From Gammaproteobacteria bacterium (GTDB taxonomy: Bacteria > Pseudomonadota > Gammaproteobacteria > Competibacterales > Competibacteraceae): a stretch of 64,000 bases of DNA. Positions 25,501-33,500 of this stretch are shown in pieces. The translations under genes were made by a program, and so were the position numbers. The stretch is from positions 124,001 through 188,000 of the forward strand of contig JACKNC010000003.1 of NCBI GenBank assembly GCA_024235095.1, in the 5' to 3' direction. The notes under the pieces were generated by a model. The model was not told where the DNA came from. It did no database searches and was given only the letters and a program-made list of their open reading frames with translations. Positions within the stretch are counted from its first letter, which is position 1; every line of letters begins with the position of its first letter.

Positions 25501-28402
25501 GAAACACCGGCATTCCATAAACCTGGTGATCGCTCAAAAACGGCAGGCGGTCAACGGTCATCCAGGTCTCGAAACGAGACTCGGCGGACTGAGGCAGACG
25601 CAGGCGACGGGCCAGCAGGGGATGAATCGGCGGCGATAGTTCATCACTGCGATGCCAACTCCTCGTCGACGCTTTTGTCGCTGGCGCCAAATCCGGCCAA
25701 TAGCGCTGACGCTGAAAGGGGTAAGTCGGCAAAGTGGCTTTGGCGTAATGCTGATCGCCTTCCATCGCCCGCCAGTCAAGCCGCGCGCCAGCGACCCACA
25801 GTCGCCCCAGGCTGTCTAACAGGGCGCGCCCGTTCGCTGTATTGCGCCGCAGCGAGGGCAGCCAGTCTCCCGAAGCGCCGGAACGCTGGCCGAGAATGCT
25901 CAACATCGGTTCGGGGCCGATCTCGATGAACAACGTGCAACCCAATCCGGCCAGCGTGCGCAGACCATCGGCGAAGCGCACCGGATAGCGGGCCTGCCGA
26001 CGCCAGTAGGCCGCATCAAACCGCCGGGTTGGCTCAGCGGTAACATTGGCGATGATGTCAATGCGCGCTTCGGTATGAGGCGTTGCCGCCGCCGCTCGCT
26101 CCAGCGCATCCAGGCAGGGTTCGATCAACGGCGAATGGAAAGCGCGGGTAACCGCCAGAGGTCGGCTGTCGATGCCCTCTTTCGCCAGCGCCGCCGCCAC
26201 CCGTTCCACCGCCGCGCGCTGCCCGGCAATCACCGTCGCTGTCGGCCCATTTTCGGCGGCGACTGAAACCTGACCTCCGCCTTGCTCATCGACCGCCTGA
26301 TAGACGGTATCCGCATCCGCCAGAATCGCTATCATGGCCCCGCCTTCCGGCAGAGCCTGCATCAATCGACCGCGTTCTGTTGCGAATTGGAGGCCCGATT
26401 CCAGATCGAAAACGCCTGCCGTACAAGCCGCCGCCAGTTCGCCGACGCTGTGACCCAGCACCGCCCGAGGCTCCACGCCCCAACTGCGCCACAACGCCAC
26501 CAGCGCCATTTCCAGGGCAAACAGCGCCGGTTGCGCCAGATCAGTGCGCGCCAGCAGTCCCTGGTCTTCGTCGAACAGCACACCCAGCAAGGGATATTCC
26601 AACTGATCGCCAAGCAGGGCGGCGCAACGATCCAGCACGTGCCGGACACGCGGCTCGCTCTCGTAAAGCTGACGACAGGAACGACCGCCCCGCGCGCCTT
26701 GACCGGTAAACAGGAAAGCAATGCCCGGCGGCTGATGACTAGCCTGACCCAGCGCGATGTCTGACGGCGTTTCACCAGTAGCCAGCGCCGTCAACGAGGC
26801 GCTGGCCTCAGCGGCGCTCTCGGCAACCAGCGCCAGGCGATGAGTAAAGGCTGTGCGGCCTACGCGTGAGGCATGGCACAAATCTGACCAGAGTTCGGCG
26901 CTGTTTTGTAGATGAATTGCGGCGCGGCCCGCCAGTTCGGTCAACGCCTCGGGTTCCCGAGCCGAAAGACAGAACAGAGTGCCTCTCTCGTCCCTGCGTG
27001 GGAGAGAGGTTGGAGTTGAGGAAGGCGGCGGCGCTTCCTCCAGCACGATATGAACATTCGTGCCGCTGAAACCGAAGGAGCTAACCCCGGCGATGCGGCG
27101 GTCATGAATGGGCGTCCAGTCGCGGGTGACGGTCGGGATTTCTATCGGAAAGCCGTCCAGCGTGATATGTGGGTTCAGCGTGGTGAAATTGCGGTGAGCC
27201 GGAATACGCTGGTGACGCAACGCCTGAACCACCTTGATCAGCGAAGAAACGCCGGCAGCGGCTTCCAGATGGCCAATGTTGGTCTTCACCGATCCCACCA
27301 CCAGCGGTTCCTGCGTTGGGCGACCGGCGGCGAACACCTCGGCCAGCGCCTGCATTTCGATGGGGTCGCCCAGGGCGGTGCCGGTGCCATGCGCCTCGAC
27401 GTAGGACACAACGCCTGGCTCCAGCCTGGCGTCTTCCAGCGCCTTGCGAATGACCATGACTTGCGCACGGCCATTGGGCGCGGTCAGGCCGGAAGAACGA
27501 CCGTCCTGATTCACTGCGCTGCCGCGAATCACCGCCAGCACCCGGTCGCCGTCCGCCTGGGCGTCGGACAACCGCTTCAACACCAAGACCCCGCAACCTT
27601 CGCCACGCGCATAACCATCGGCGGCAGCGTCAAAAGTTTTGCAACGGCCATCGGGCGACAACATCCGGCCCTGACAGAAGTTAATCGTAATTTCCGGCGA
27701 CAACATCAAATTGACGCCGGCGACCAAAGCAATCGCGCATTCCCGCTGCCGCAGGGCGCGCACCGCCAGGTGAGCCGCGACCATGGACGAGGAGCAGGCG
27801 GTGTCAATCGCCATGCACGGTCCCTGGAAGCCGAAGGTGTAGGAAATGCGCCCAGAGGCGACGCTGGCGGCGTTGCCAGCTCCGGCCTGGGCGTTGTTTG
27901 ACGACGATTGCGCTGATTGACTGAGAATCTGACCGTAATCGTTGGTGCTGATCCCAAGGAACACGCCGGTATCGCTGCCGACCAATCGCTCGGGGATTAA
28001 CCCGGCGTCCTCCAGCGCCTGCCAGACGGTTTCCAGCAACAAGCGCTGTTGCGGATCGATCCCGACCGCTTCACGCGGTGCGATGCGAAAGAACTGCGGA
28101 TCGAACTGATCCACCTCGCTGACGAATCCCCCACGCCGGGTGTACATCTTGCTGGGAACACCCGGTTGAGGATCGTAGAAGCGATCGACATCCCAGCGAT
28201 CAGCGGGAATCTCGCGGGTCCCGTCATTCCCGGCTTCCAGAAACCGCCAGAACGCCTCGGGGTCCTCGCCACCCGGCAGCTTGCAGGCCAGACCGATCAC
28301 GGCGATGGGTTGGCGGGCGGCGGATTCCAACATATCCACACGCTGACGCAGGCGCTTGATGGCCAGGGTTGCCTTTTGCAATGGGGTCAGCGAGTCGGTC
28401 AC
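16535..28402 (-). CDS. Hybrid PKS-NRPS, KS-AT-DH-MT-KR-ACP-Cy-A-MT-PCP-TE
   Basis: A 3955-residue megasynthase starting at GTG 28400-28402 with an N-terminal docking coiled coil. KS: DTACSSSM, active Cys near residue 200. AT: GHSVGE near 651, with AFHS pointing to malonyl-CoA. DH: HQVYGMPVFP from about 930, with LLDAALQ. C-methyltransferase: LEIGAGTGGTT near 1457. KR: GGLGGLG near 1895. ACP: GFDSL near 2202. Cy domain: DLLVLDAAS near 2399, the DxxxxDxxS heterocyclisation motif. A domain: YTSGSTGQPKG near 2866; pocket residues in FDLSVYD, LWNTVPA, LLSGD and SLGG...IW match the cysteine code as I recall it. A second MT (LEVGAGLGATT, near 3356) is inserted late in the A domain. PCP: LGGSSL near 3629. 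TE: GHSYGG near 3761. No ER is present. Short repeat elements are inserted in frame near residues 1000, 1365 and 1770-1840. Confidence 0.95.
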   Translation of the reverse strand: MTDSLTPLQKATLAIKRLRQRVDMLESAARQPIAVIGLACKLPGGEDPEAFWRFLEAGNDGTREIPADRWDVDRFYDPQPGVPSKMYTRRGGFVSEVDQFDPQFFRIAPREAVGIDPQQRLLLETVWQALEDAGLIPERLVGSDTGVFLGISTNDYGQILSQSAQSSSNNAQAGAGNAASVASGRISYTFGFQGPCMAIDTACSSSMVAAHLAVRALRQRECAIALVAGVNLMLSPEITINFCQGRMLSPDGRCKTFDAAADGYARGEGCGVLVLKRLSDAQADGDRVLAVIRGSAVNQDGRSSGLTAPNGRAQVMVIRKALEDARLEPGVVSYVEAHGTGTALGDPIEMQALAEVFAAGRPTQEPLVVGSVKTNIGHLEAAAGVSSLIKVVQALRHQRIPAHRNFTTLNPHITLDGFPIEIPTVTRDWTPIHDRRIAGVSSFGFSGTNVHIVLEEAPPPSSTPTSLPRRDERGTLFCLSAREPEALTELAGRAAIHLQNSAELWSDLCHASRVGRTAFTHRLALVAESAAEASASLTALATGETPSDIALGQASHQPPGIAFLFTGQGARGGRSCRQLYESEPRVRHVLDRCAALLGDQLEYPLLGVLFDEDQGLLARTDLAQPALFALEMALVALWRSWGVEPRAVLGHSVGELAAACTAGVFDLESGLQFATERGRLMQALPEGGAMIAILADADTVYQAVDEQGGGQVSVAAENGPTATVIAGQRAAVERVAAALAKEGIDSRPLAVTRAFHSPLIEPCLDALERAAAATPHTEARIDIIANVTAEPTRRFDAAYWRRQARYPVRFADGLRTLAGLGCTLFIEIGPEPMLSILGQRSGASGDWLPSLRRNTANGRALLDSLGRLWVAGARLDWRAMEGDQHYAKATLPTYPFQRQRYWPDLAPATKASTRSWHRSDELSPPIHPLLARRLRLPQSAESRFETWMTVDRLPFLSDHQVYGMPVFPAAGFLEMALAAGHELLPGTVEIPPHPPLTKGGIGTIQVEDLDLLAPLRLDENSGAWIQLLAIPSPDETLAIHIFHCADEAAPVKLVSGRLRRMGALPSATPVDLESLRQQWTQAPVADFYAGFQQRNLDYGPSFRGVLRLWRGAGAALAEVAAPPALHTDLSAYQLHPALLDAALQVLAAALPVTPEGTAWLPMRIERYRLNRPALERCWCLAQAKADGDTVQGGVTLLDEQGEELARVEGLILARVTQAKLLSAARHLPRDWLYEIHWPTAPLLEGLPGPDFLPSIKTQIDRLTPLAETLAQEQGLAVYAELEPALDRLSIAYILAAFAELGADFSPGQRFTVNGLAEELEIADIHWRLFERLLDMLAEEGLLERDHALWRVVQMMQPADAKSPLTPLWKRGDFDAECAALLERFPACAAELGLLRRCGAQLAAVLRGEVDALSLLFGEHSSAGELYGESPYARVVNHLLADAVAAMAVQQPSGRCLRVLEIGAGTGGTTQAVLPSLLPNAAEYVFTDVSSWFTTQAATAFAAFPFMTFHTLDIEQEPTAQGFASARYDLILAANVLHATRDLRQSLSHILNLLAPGGQLLLLESTARRRWVDLVFGLTEGWWRFTDTDLRPDHPLLDRQGWLDLLPTCGFAQAAALPGGELILAEAPAAKGTDAGDWLLLTDRSGVGEALADRLETQGAHCRLLAEEEDEILDETLVSRNWRGVIHLRALDTPVPEPATGSRLDEQRRLCASALRLAQGLLDRSEPARLWLVTPGVAQFAEGSPMTVAPASLWGLGRTIALEHPELRCTRIDLDAASHLPPLEDATSHLPPLEDATSHLPPLEDATSYLPPLEKGGRGGFLTDSATQIPPNPPLLKGETVLVDALFAEIWAGSGEDQVALSPTGRRVARLGRRTNREQSLTTPEIRPDATYLITGGLGGLGLAVADWLVAQGARTLALVGRSAPDEAARQTITRLEQAGAHVWTPQVDVADGSAMEALFAELQQDWLPLAGIIHAAGALDDAALRDQDWAHFERVMAAKIDGAWHLHRLALDHPVDFFVLFASMAGVLGSTGQANHAAASAWLDAFAQARQAQGQPAISLDWGAWRDIGAAARRGVERQMQRIGIGAMMPEQGLAIFEWALTEQPAQAVVLPEVNWPQLLAQFPESAHPPFFAGFEKTVAIQSTAVAEQAPVVTTDLPTRLRQADATERLSLLQTFLATRVAEVIGLSRPPKLETPLPELGFDSLMAVELKNRVKTALGIELPVRAILEGASVGQLADLLLANLDLTAPVAAPAELIQPDPAHRYEPFPLTDIQQAYWVGRGPGMELGGIGCHLYTEMDGYDLPLEQFQDSWRRLVARHDMLRAVVAGDGQQRILTQVPLYEIPVLDLRDLPEAERETQLTRLRGGLSHRVFDATQWPLFDIRATHIDEHRTRLHLGFDLLVLDAASIFQLREEWVRLAADPALELPPLELSFRDVVLAEVAQRESESYHRAEHYWLERLPDLPGGPELPLLRDPASLTHPHFVRRLQRLDQAEWSALRARAQQLGLTPSGLLCAAYADVLAAWSRHPRFCITLTLFNRPALHPEIMQIIGDFTSTILLEFDGSAPNFAERARTLQKRLAADLDHGAFSGVQVMREQARRQGGQVSAVPVVFTSALGLDAGQPGDSAWEGLGEMVYSVAQTPQVLIDHQVSEQDVGLLFTWDVVEAVFAPGVASRMFDAYCGLLRELARDEAAWNAPIAYWLPAVEFAERQQANQTTVPIPEGLLHSPFVAQALAYGEREALVDGDRRLNYAELLGRAGGVAVALQTRGVQPGELVAAVMPKGWRQVAAVLGILASGAAYLPIDAALPEERRRYLLAHGEVRIALTDPALRLDWPDEVEPLIVDDQPPAPLPMCDATPDDLAYVIYTSGSTGQPKGVMMEHRAVLNTVLDINQRFKVSAEDRVLALSSLSFDLSVYDVFGVLGAGGALIFPGADAARDPQRWRQLIVDEGVTLWNTVPALMAMLCEYGQPLGERLRLVLLSGDWIPLGLPARIQALAPQAHTISLGGATEAAIWSIHHPIETVDPQWRSIPYGRPLENQSFHVLNDRLEPCPVWVTGELYIGGIGLARGYWRDPEQTARRFIQHPETGERFYATGDLGRYLPGGDIEFLGREDFQVKVGGHRIELGEIEATLDRHPGVRQAAATVLGEARGDRRLAAFVVPEVADAASVDPPLPWAAMRDAGHDRAQMVAQAFETADFALVRDRLEQFYRDAVSSALQRLGAFRETGRIARPDEVLQECDMEPRYQHWLQRALEALTAHGQLEATGDGFHRVAAWPESAPTLDEVRAMDRFGFGQDDFALLEQVVAALPDLLTGRQHSAAIYTARETPGIYDTLFQFTLPVVGDIVAALANEHPRLRILEVGAGLGATTRAVLDRLSPETVEYIFTDISRYFLEAGRQAFADCRFMRFALLDLEKPPEDQGMTRHGFDLAIAGSVIHATRDIAESLRHLRQLLAPGGALLLVEETRFHPWYDLSMGLQQGFDRFEDRQRRRRHPLLSRQGWLDALAETGFEQSEAFAVEGGIADALGLEVFLARAPEAAPPLTVEALTAFLREQLPTALVPTEMVLLSALPLTANGKVDRNALAEYADPSARRAGNAPESVLEKKVAAIFAELTGAEQVNREDSFFALGGSSLAMVQLHNRLRQGLGAELEVAQLFRNPTVAEIAALVERTAPIVAPAADAMITLRSGPETPLFIVPGVLAAPYYLNALAERLGPARGLYTFQAPGLDGGLPLERIEDQAAYYLRSVRHTQPQGPYQIVGHSYGGYVAYEMARQLMQAGERVGLLVLLDTVVVRSRLEAFQIDDIALDSIVRALYALYEPHLESYAALCERPLRERLERVMERLRERRLIADGVSIDGILRVFKTNFKAMADYQPQRYMGVLTLVRSEGGFPEEFLEHESGESLADPALGWTTLCEHPIQVLEISGDHLQMMNPPHIDHLAETLTRLMIRDLDVR
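22889..23088. repeat. Palindromic element pair plus ~30-bp tandem repeats inside the synthase gene
   Basis: An inverted pair of the G/C-run palindromic element (22889-22923 and about 22941-22981) is followed by nearly four tandem units of ~30 bp (core GGCGTCTTCCAAAGGGGGGA). In the synthase these encode DATSHLPPLE repeats, then LPPLEKGGRGGF and PPNPPLLKGE, a Pro/Gly-rich linker just before the KR core. The reading frame is maintained. Confidence 0.9.
24287..24322. repeat. Palindromic G/C-run element inside the synthase gene
   Basis: One copy (ATCCCCCCTTTTCCAAAGGG and onward to TGAGGGGGGATTT), in frame, encoding SPLTPLWKRGDF between the DH and MT regions. Confidence 0.85.
25400..25436. repeat. 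Palindromic G/C-run element inside the synthase gene
   Basis: One copy (ATCCCCCCCTTTGTCAAAGG onward to GTGAGGGGGGATT), in frame, encoding IPPHPPLTKGGIG within the DH region, where it lengthens a surface loop. Confidence 0.85.
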
Positions 28403-28508
28403 GGTTGGAATCCTTGCGGGCTGGGAGTGAAGATATAAAGATTATATCAATTCACGCTGACCGATATGGCTGATGGGGAGTGCTGGCCGCTACCCGCCAG
28501 CCTCCAAT

Positions 28509-29744
28509 TCAACCTATTCGCTGCACCGGTGTTTCGGCGAAAACGTCCGCCAAATGACTCGCCGTCAACACCCGCTCACTCCAAGTCAACAACGTTGTGC
28601 TGTCCGCCGCCGCCAAACGCGCTTGGGTCGCTTCATCCAGCGGTCCGAATTTCAACGTCAACAAGCGCTGTAGAATCAATGATTCTCCCTCCTGACGACC
28701 TTTCTCCATGCCTTTCTCCATGCCTTTCTCCATGCCTTTCTCCATGCCTTTCTCCATGCCTTTCTCCATGCCTTTCTCCATGCCTTTCTCCATGCCTTTC
28801 TCCATGCCTTTCTCCATGCCTTTCTCCATGCCTTTCTCCATGCCTTTCTCCATGCCTTTCTCCATGCCTTTCTCCATGCCTTTCTCCATGCCTTTCTCCA
28901 TGCCTTGCCGCTCCCATTCTCGGGTCCACTCGATGACTCGTTCCGCTAACATATTTCGCACCTCGTTCAGTTCCGACATCGCTTCAATTCGTACTCCGGG
29001 CACTCGCGCCGGCAGTAACACATCCCGCAACCAGACGGCAAACGCCCGGCGCAAACTGACCTGTTCCGGGGCGTGTAACCAGTCGATCAGGCGTTCAATG
29101 ACCGCTTGCAAATCTTCCGGTCTCCGGCTGTTTTCCAGTTGGAACAACGCCGCCGCCAGATTGTGCAAGGGGGCCAGGATCTCGGGCGGGTAACGGTTCT
29201 CTTCCAGCAGCAGATATTGCAATCGGGGTTGATAGCGTTCCAGACCGACCGGCGGCGGGACGATTAAATCATTGACCTCCGTCTTGGCGGTCCAGCACGG
29301 TTGGCCGTTATACAACACCAACGGCAGCACCGGCGGTAATTGTCCCTCGTCGGTGAGTTGCTTCGTGCGGATCAAGTCCTGGTAGAGCATCCCAACGTAG
29401 ACTAGCAACCGCACCGCCATGAACGGATCGACGTCGGACTGGAATTCCAGCAGCAGATAGACATACAGCCAGCGCTCCCGCCAACGCACGCGCCAGACCA
29501 CGTCATCGGCTCTGGGGCGCAAATCGTCGCTGACGTAGCTGCCTGATTGCTTCTCCAGGGTGGTGAAGTCCAGCTCTTTAACCCAGTTTTCATTGACGAA
29601 GCCGGTGAGCAAATCAGCCACCATCTCGGGATGCGAGAACAGCAGCTTGTAGCCGGAATCATGCGGCTGCGCCAGGTGTTGACGCGCCTTCGCCGTTTTA
29701 CGCCGGATGCGACCGGTTTTTTGGGGTCGGGGTCGTTTGGTCAT
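28509..29744 (-). CDS. Rpn-family PD-(D/E)XK nuclease/transposase-like protein
   Basis: A 411-residue protein resembling the Rpn recombination-promoting nuclease/putative transposase family: HDSGYKLLFSHPEMVADLLTGFV at the N-terminus and a PD-(D/E)XK-like core (DDVVWRVRW...WLYVYLLLEFQSDVDPFMAVRLLVY). The C-terminal ~60 residues (ESLILQRLLTLKFGPL...ATQARLAAADSTTLLTWSERVL) look like DUF4351. Between them lies a run of 17 perfect GMEK repeats. Such proteins act in RecA-independent recombination and multiply as selfish families. It sits between the two synthase genes with a second broken relative just upstream, so it is probably an insertion rather than part of the pathway. Confidence 0.8.
   Translation of the reverse strand: MTKRPRPQKTGRIRRKTAKARQHLAQPHDSGYKLLFSHPEMVADLLTGFVNENWVKELDFTTLEKQSGSYVSDDLRPRADDVVWRVRWRERWLYVYLLLEFQSDVDPFMAVRLLVYVGMLYQDLIRTKQLTDEGQLPPVLPLVLYNGQPCWTAKTEVNDLIVPPPVGLERYQPRLQYLLLEENRYPPEILAPLHNLAAALFQLENSRRPEDLQAVIERLIDWLHAPEQVSLRRAFAVWLRDVLLPARVPGVRIEAMSELNEVRNMLAERVIEWTREWERQGMEKGMEKGMEKGMEKGMEKGMEKGMEKGMEKGMEKGMEKGMEKGMEKGMEKGMEKGMEKGMEKGMEKGRQEGESLILQRLLTLKFGPLDEATQARLAAADSTTLLTWSERVLTASHLADVFAETPVQRIG
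28707..28910 (-). repeat. 17 x 12-bp tandem repeat encoding (MEKG)n
   Basis: The plus-strand unit CATGCCTTTCTC is repeated 17 times, essentially without variation, from 28707 to about 28910. On the minus strand it encodes GMEK seventeen times in a predicted highly charged helix. The multiple of 3 keeps the frame open whatever the copy number. Confidence 0.97.
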
Positions 29745-30475
29745 TCAGGGAGATTTCGCCCGGCGGCGCGGCGGACGCGGTCCGATCACTTCTTCCAGTG
29801 TGGCGGCGTCAAGAATTGCATCCAGCCATCCATCCAGTTGCGTCTCCACCGCCGCGTCGATGTGCGTGATCGCCCACTTGGGTAATCGGCCAAAACGGCG
29901 GGTGAGCAGGCGCTTGAGAGATTCAGCTTTGCCCTCGGTTTTGCCCTTGGCTTCCCCCTTGGCTTCCCCCTGAATTTCGCCCTCGGCGAACACTTCCTGG
30001 TAAAACCGGCTTTGTTTGAGATTGATTTCCGTTAAACCCAGCATGGTTTGAATCTCCTGTCGAGTCAGTTGGGGTAATCGGTAGACCAGGATCGTTTCGA
30101 TCAAATCCAGCCATCCCGTAACGGGCAAGGCGCTCGGCACTCCGGGTGCGCGCAACTGCTGCGCCAATCGGGTCGCTGCCGGTTCCAGCGCCGCCGATTC
30201 GATCACCAGCAATTGCAGGAGCGCCTGTTCCAGGGTGTGCGCCGGTCGCTCCCGCCAATCTTCGAGATAGATGCGATGCACTTCCGGGAGCGTCAATAAC
30301 GAGGCATAGCGTTCGTCGAGCTGTTCGACGCTCCGGTCGGGGTAGAGACGATCACTTGCCAGTTTCGGGGCGGCGTGGCGCGATACAGGTAGAGAAACAG
30401 TTCAGCAAACAAGCGTCCATAAAGCGCGTCATCCGGCTGATATTGCACCTCGACGATCACCTGCAAAATCTCCCT
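29745..30475 (-). pseudogene. Rpn-family/DUF2887-like protein, frameshifted and 5'-truncated
   Basis: The main frame (29745-30296) encodes LPEVHRIYLEDWRERPAHTLEQALLQLL, then an EGEIQGEAKGEAKGKTEGKAESL linker and LLTRRFGRLPKWA, the C-terminal pattern of Rpn relatives. Upstream, in another frame (about 30300-30475), lies the PD-(D/E)XK part: VIVEVQYQPDDALYGRLFAELFLYLYRATPPRNWQVIV. The frames should join near 30345 (expected LYPDRSVEQLDERYASLL), so one frameshift is present. The start is missing: the sequence runs into the palindromic G/C-run element at 30481-30516. The gene looks dead. Confidence 0.7.
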
Positions 30476-30480
30476 TCCTA

Positions 30481-30516
30481 TCTCCCCCCTTTGAAAAAGG
30501 GGGGCCGGGGGGGATT
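30481..30516. repeat. Palindromic G/C-run element between broken genes
   Basis: CTCCCCCCTTTGAAAAAGGG onward to GGGGGGGATTCC, the same family as at 13342 and inside the synthase gene. It abuts the truncated 5' end of the Rpn-like gene and the 3' end of the RCC1-repeat gene; as a hairpin it may serve as a terminator. Confidence 0.85.
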
Positions 30517-30520
30517 CCGG

Positions 30521-33500
30521 TCACGGCGGCGTGCTTTCCCCGTCCTCATCACTCCCCCAACACACTACAAAACCATCGCTCTGCACCCCGCAGGTGTGAT
30601 TCTGACCTGCGCTGACCTGGGTGAAAGTCCCTGCGGGGCGCATGGCTTGGCCATCCCCATTAGCCCCCCAACAGGCGACGGTGCCGTCGGTCTGCACCCC
30701 GCAGGTGTGAAAACTGCCTGCGCTGACCTGAGTGAAGGTCCCATCCGGCGGCGTGGCTTGGCCATAATCGTTATCCCCCCAGCAGGTGACCGTATCGTTG
30801 GTCCGCACGCCGCAGGTGTGAGAGCCGCCCGCACTGACCTGGGTGAAGGTACTTGTAGAGGGATTGACAAAGACCGCAGAGACCGTTTGAGCGTCGCTCA
30901 TCGTTACTGTACAGGTAGAGGTACTCTCCGAACAGGCACCCTCCCAACGACTGAAGCGCGCTCCCTTTGCCGGAAGCGCTGACAGGATTACTTCTGTATC
31001 GGGTAAGTATTGCTCACCACAATCCGTCCCACATGCTATTCCCGTTGTGAGACTCTGCACTGTCCCGTGTCCAGTTACCTCGACCTGTAGAAACTGGTAA
31101 TTCACTCCATCCGGCGGCGTGGCTTGGCCATACTCGTTATCCCCCCAGCAGGCGACTACACCGTCAGTACTCACGCCGCAGGTGTGCCCCCAGCCTGTGC
31201 TGACTTGGGTGAAGGTCCCGGCCGGCGGCGTGGCTTGGCCAGACCTGTTATTTCCCCAGCATTCGACCGTGCCATCGGTCTGCACCCCACAGGTGTGATA
31301 ATCGCCCGCGCTGACTTGGGTGAAGGTTCCGGTTCCATTCGGCGGCGTGGCTTCGCCGTCCCCATTGGCTCCCCAGCAAGCGACCGCACCGTCGGTCTGC
31401 ACCCCGCAGGTGTAAGCCCAGCCTGCGCTGACCTGGGCGAAGGTTCCACTTGGCGGCATGGCTTCGGCGTCATTATTCCGCCCCCAGCAGGCAACCGTGC
31501 CGTCAGTTCTGATCCCGCAGGTGTGAGACACGCCTGCGCTGACTTGGGTGAAGGTTCCATTCGGCGGTGTAGCTGTACCGTCCCTATTAGCCCCCCAGCA
31601 GGCTACTGCACCGTCAGTCTTAACTCCACAAACGTAAGATCCGCCCGCACTGACCTGAGCGTAGGGGCTATTGGAAGCGCTCGTGAAAATCGCTGTGACT
31701 GTTTGGGTTTGGCTCATAGTCACCGTGCAAGTTGGCGAGACACCTTGACAGCCACCCTCCCAACGCACGAAGCGGGTATCATCGGTAGAGATCGCAGTTA
31801 GCGTGATGACCATGTAGGCGGCATAGCCTGCATGACAAGCCGTTCCACACGCGATACCGTTAGGATCACTCTGTACCACGCCCCGTCCGGTCACCGCTAC
31901 ACCCAGGAGTAAATAAGAGACTCCCTCGGGTGGTGTAGCTTTGTCGTATTGGTTATCTCCCCAGCAAGCGACCACGCCGCTGCTCTGGAGTCCGCAAGTA
32001 TGACTCGCTCCGGCGCTAACCCAAGTGAAGGTCCCAGCCGGTGGCGTGGCTTGGCCGGCCCAGTCATCCCCCCAACAGACGGTGGTACCATCGGTCTGCA
32101 CCCCGCAAGTATAGAAAACGCCAGCGCTGATCTGGATAAAAGTCCCGGCTAGCGGCGTGGCTTGGCCGAAAAAATTATCCCCCCAACACGTGACGGTACT
32201 GTCAGTCTTTATTGCACAGGTATAGCCATACCCCGCACCGACCTGGGTAAAGGTACCGGCCGGCGGTGTGGCTTGGCCGTTATCATCACTTCCCCAGCAG
32301 ACGATGGTACCGTCGATCTCTACCCCACAAGTGTGATCATAGCCGGTACTGACTTGGGTGAAGGTACCGGCTGGCGGCGTGGCTTGGCCGTCATCATCAC
32401 TTCCCCAGCAGACGATGGTACCGTCGATCTCTACCCCGCAAGTGTGATCATAGCCGGCACTGACCTGGGTGAAGGTACCGACTGGCGGTGCGGCTTGGCC
32501 GCGCTCGTTATCACCCCAGCAGGTGACCGTGCCGTTGGTCTTGACCCCGCAGGTGTGAGACCCACCCGCGCTGACCTGGATAAAGATGCCAGCCGGCGGC
32601 GTGGCTTGGCCGGAACCGTCAGACCCCCAGCAGGCGACGGTGCCGTCGGTCCGCACCCCGCAGGTGTGAGCACTGCCCGCGCTGATCTGAATGAATTTCG
32701 TGACGTTCGGATTCCAACAGCCTTGCTCAATCACCTGCTGCACCCGTCCCTGAAATTCAGGCGTCACAATAAAGGCTTGCCGTATTTGTTCACGGGTCTG
32801 CACGCCGCGCGCCAGCTGCTCCTGCCAGTAATCGAATCCAGCCCAATCCGCGCCCCGGCGCAGAAAAGCGCCATACAGGTCTTGCAGGTATTCGCTGTCG
32901 GTGCGTTGCCGATCTCGGTATTCAGGAAGGTTGATGAACTGGTGGGAGATGGCTTCGACTGTGGCATTGATCGCGGCTGCGCCCTGACATTGGGCGGTGC
33001 GAAATTGCGCCAGCCAATAGGCAAAGCCGTCGTTATCCGGCAAGCGTCCGAGCAGGCCCCGGTAGAAATCGACGATGGTCGCTACTTCGGCGCGGCTGGT
33101 CGCCGGGCCAAACTGTTCTTGCATGTACGTGGTGAATTCAGGCGAAAACAGGAACTGGTAGAGGACGATGTTACGCGGTAACCCGGCGCGGATCTGACCG
33201 AGCCAGTAGCTCAGGCCGTCGTCGTCCGGTTCCCGGTTAAAGAAGGTGCGGTAGAGATCGGTGACAAACTGGGTATCATTGGGTTGCCGGTTTTGGTATT
33301 CAGCGCTGGCGAAGAATTGTCCGGCCATGACGCGCAGGGCTTCCTGCGGATCAATGCCTAATTCAATGGCCCGCGCCACTTCGCCTTGCCAGTAGGCCGC
33401 GCCGTCGTCATCCGCCGCGCGCCCGAGAATCGCCTGGTAGTAGTGTTGAACCAGCGCCGCCGCCGGGCCGCCTGCCGTGAAGGTGGCGGTGCAGGTGAGA

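Noticed and set aside
28707..28910. Tandem array as a CRISPR or satellite
   Set aside because: The 12-bp units have no spacers and are in frame inside a protein gene.
30545..32700. Long open frames on the plus strand opposite the RCC1-repeat gene
   Set aside because: They are antisense shadows of a repetitive GC-rich gene; the minus frame has coherent RCC1/DUF4214 domains.
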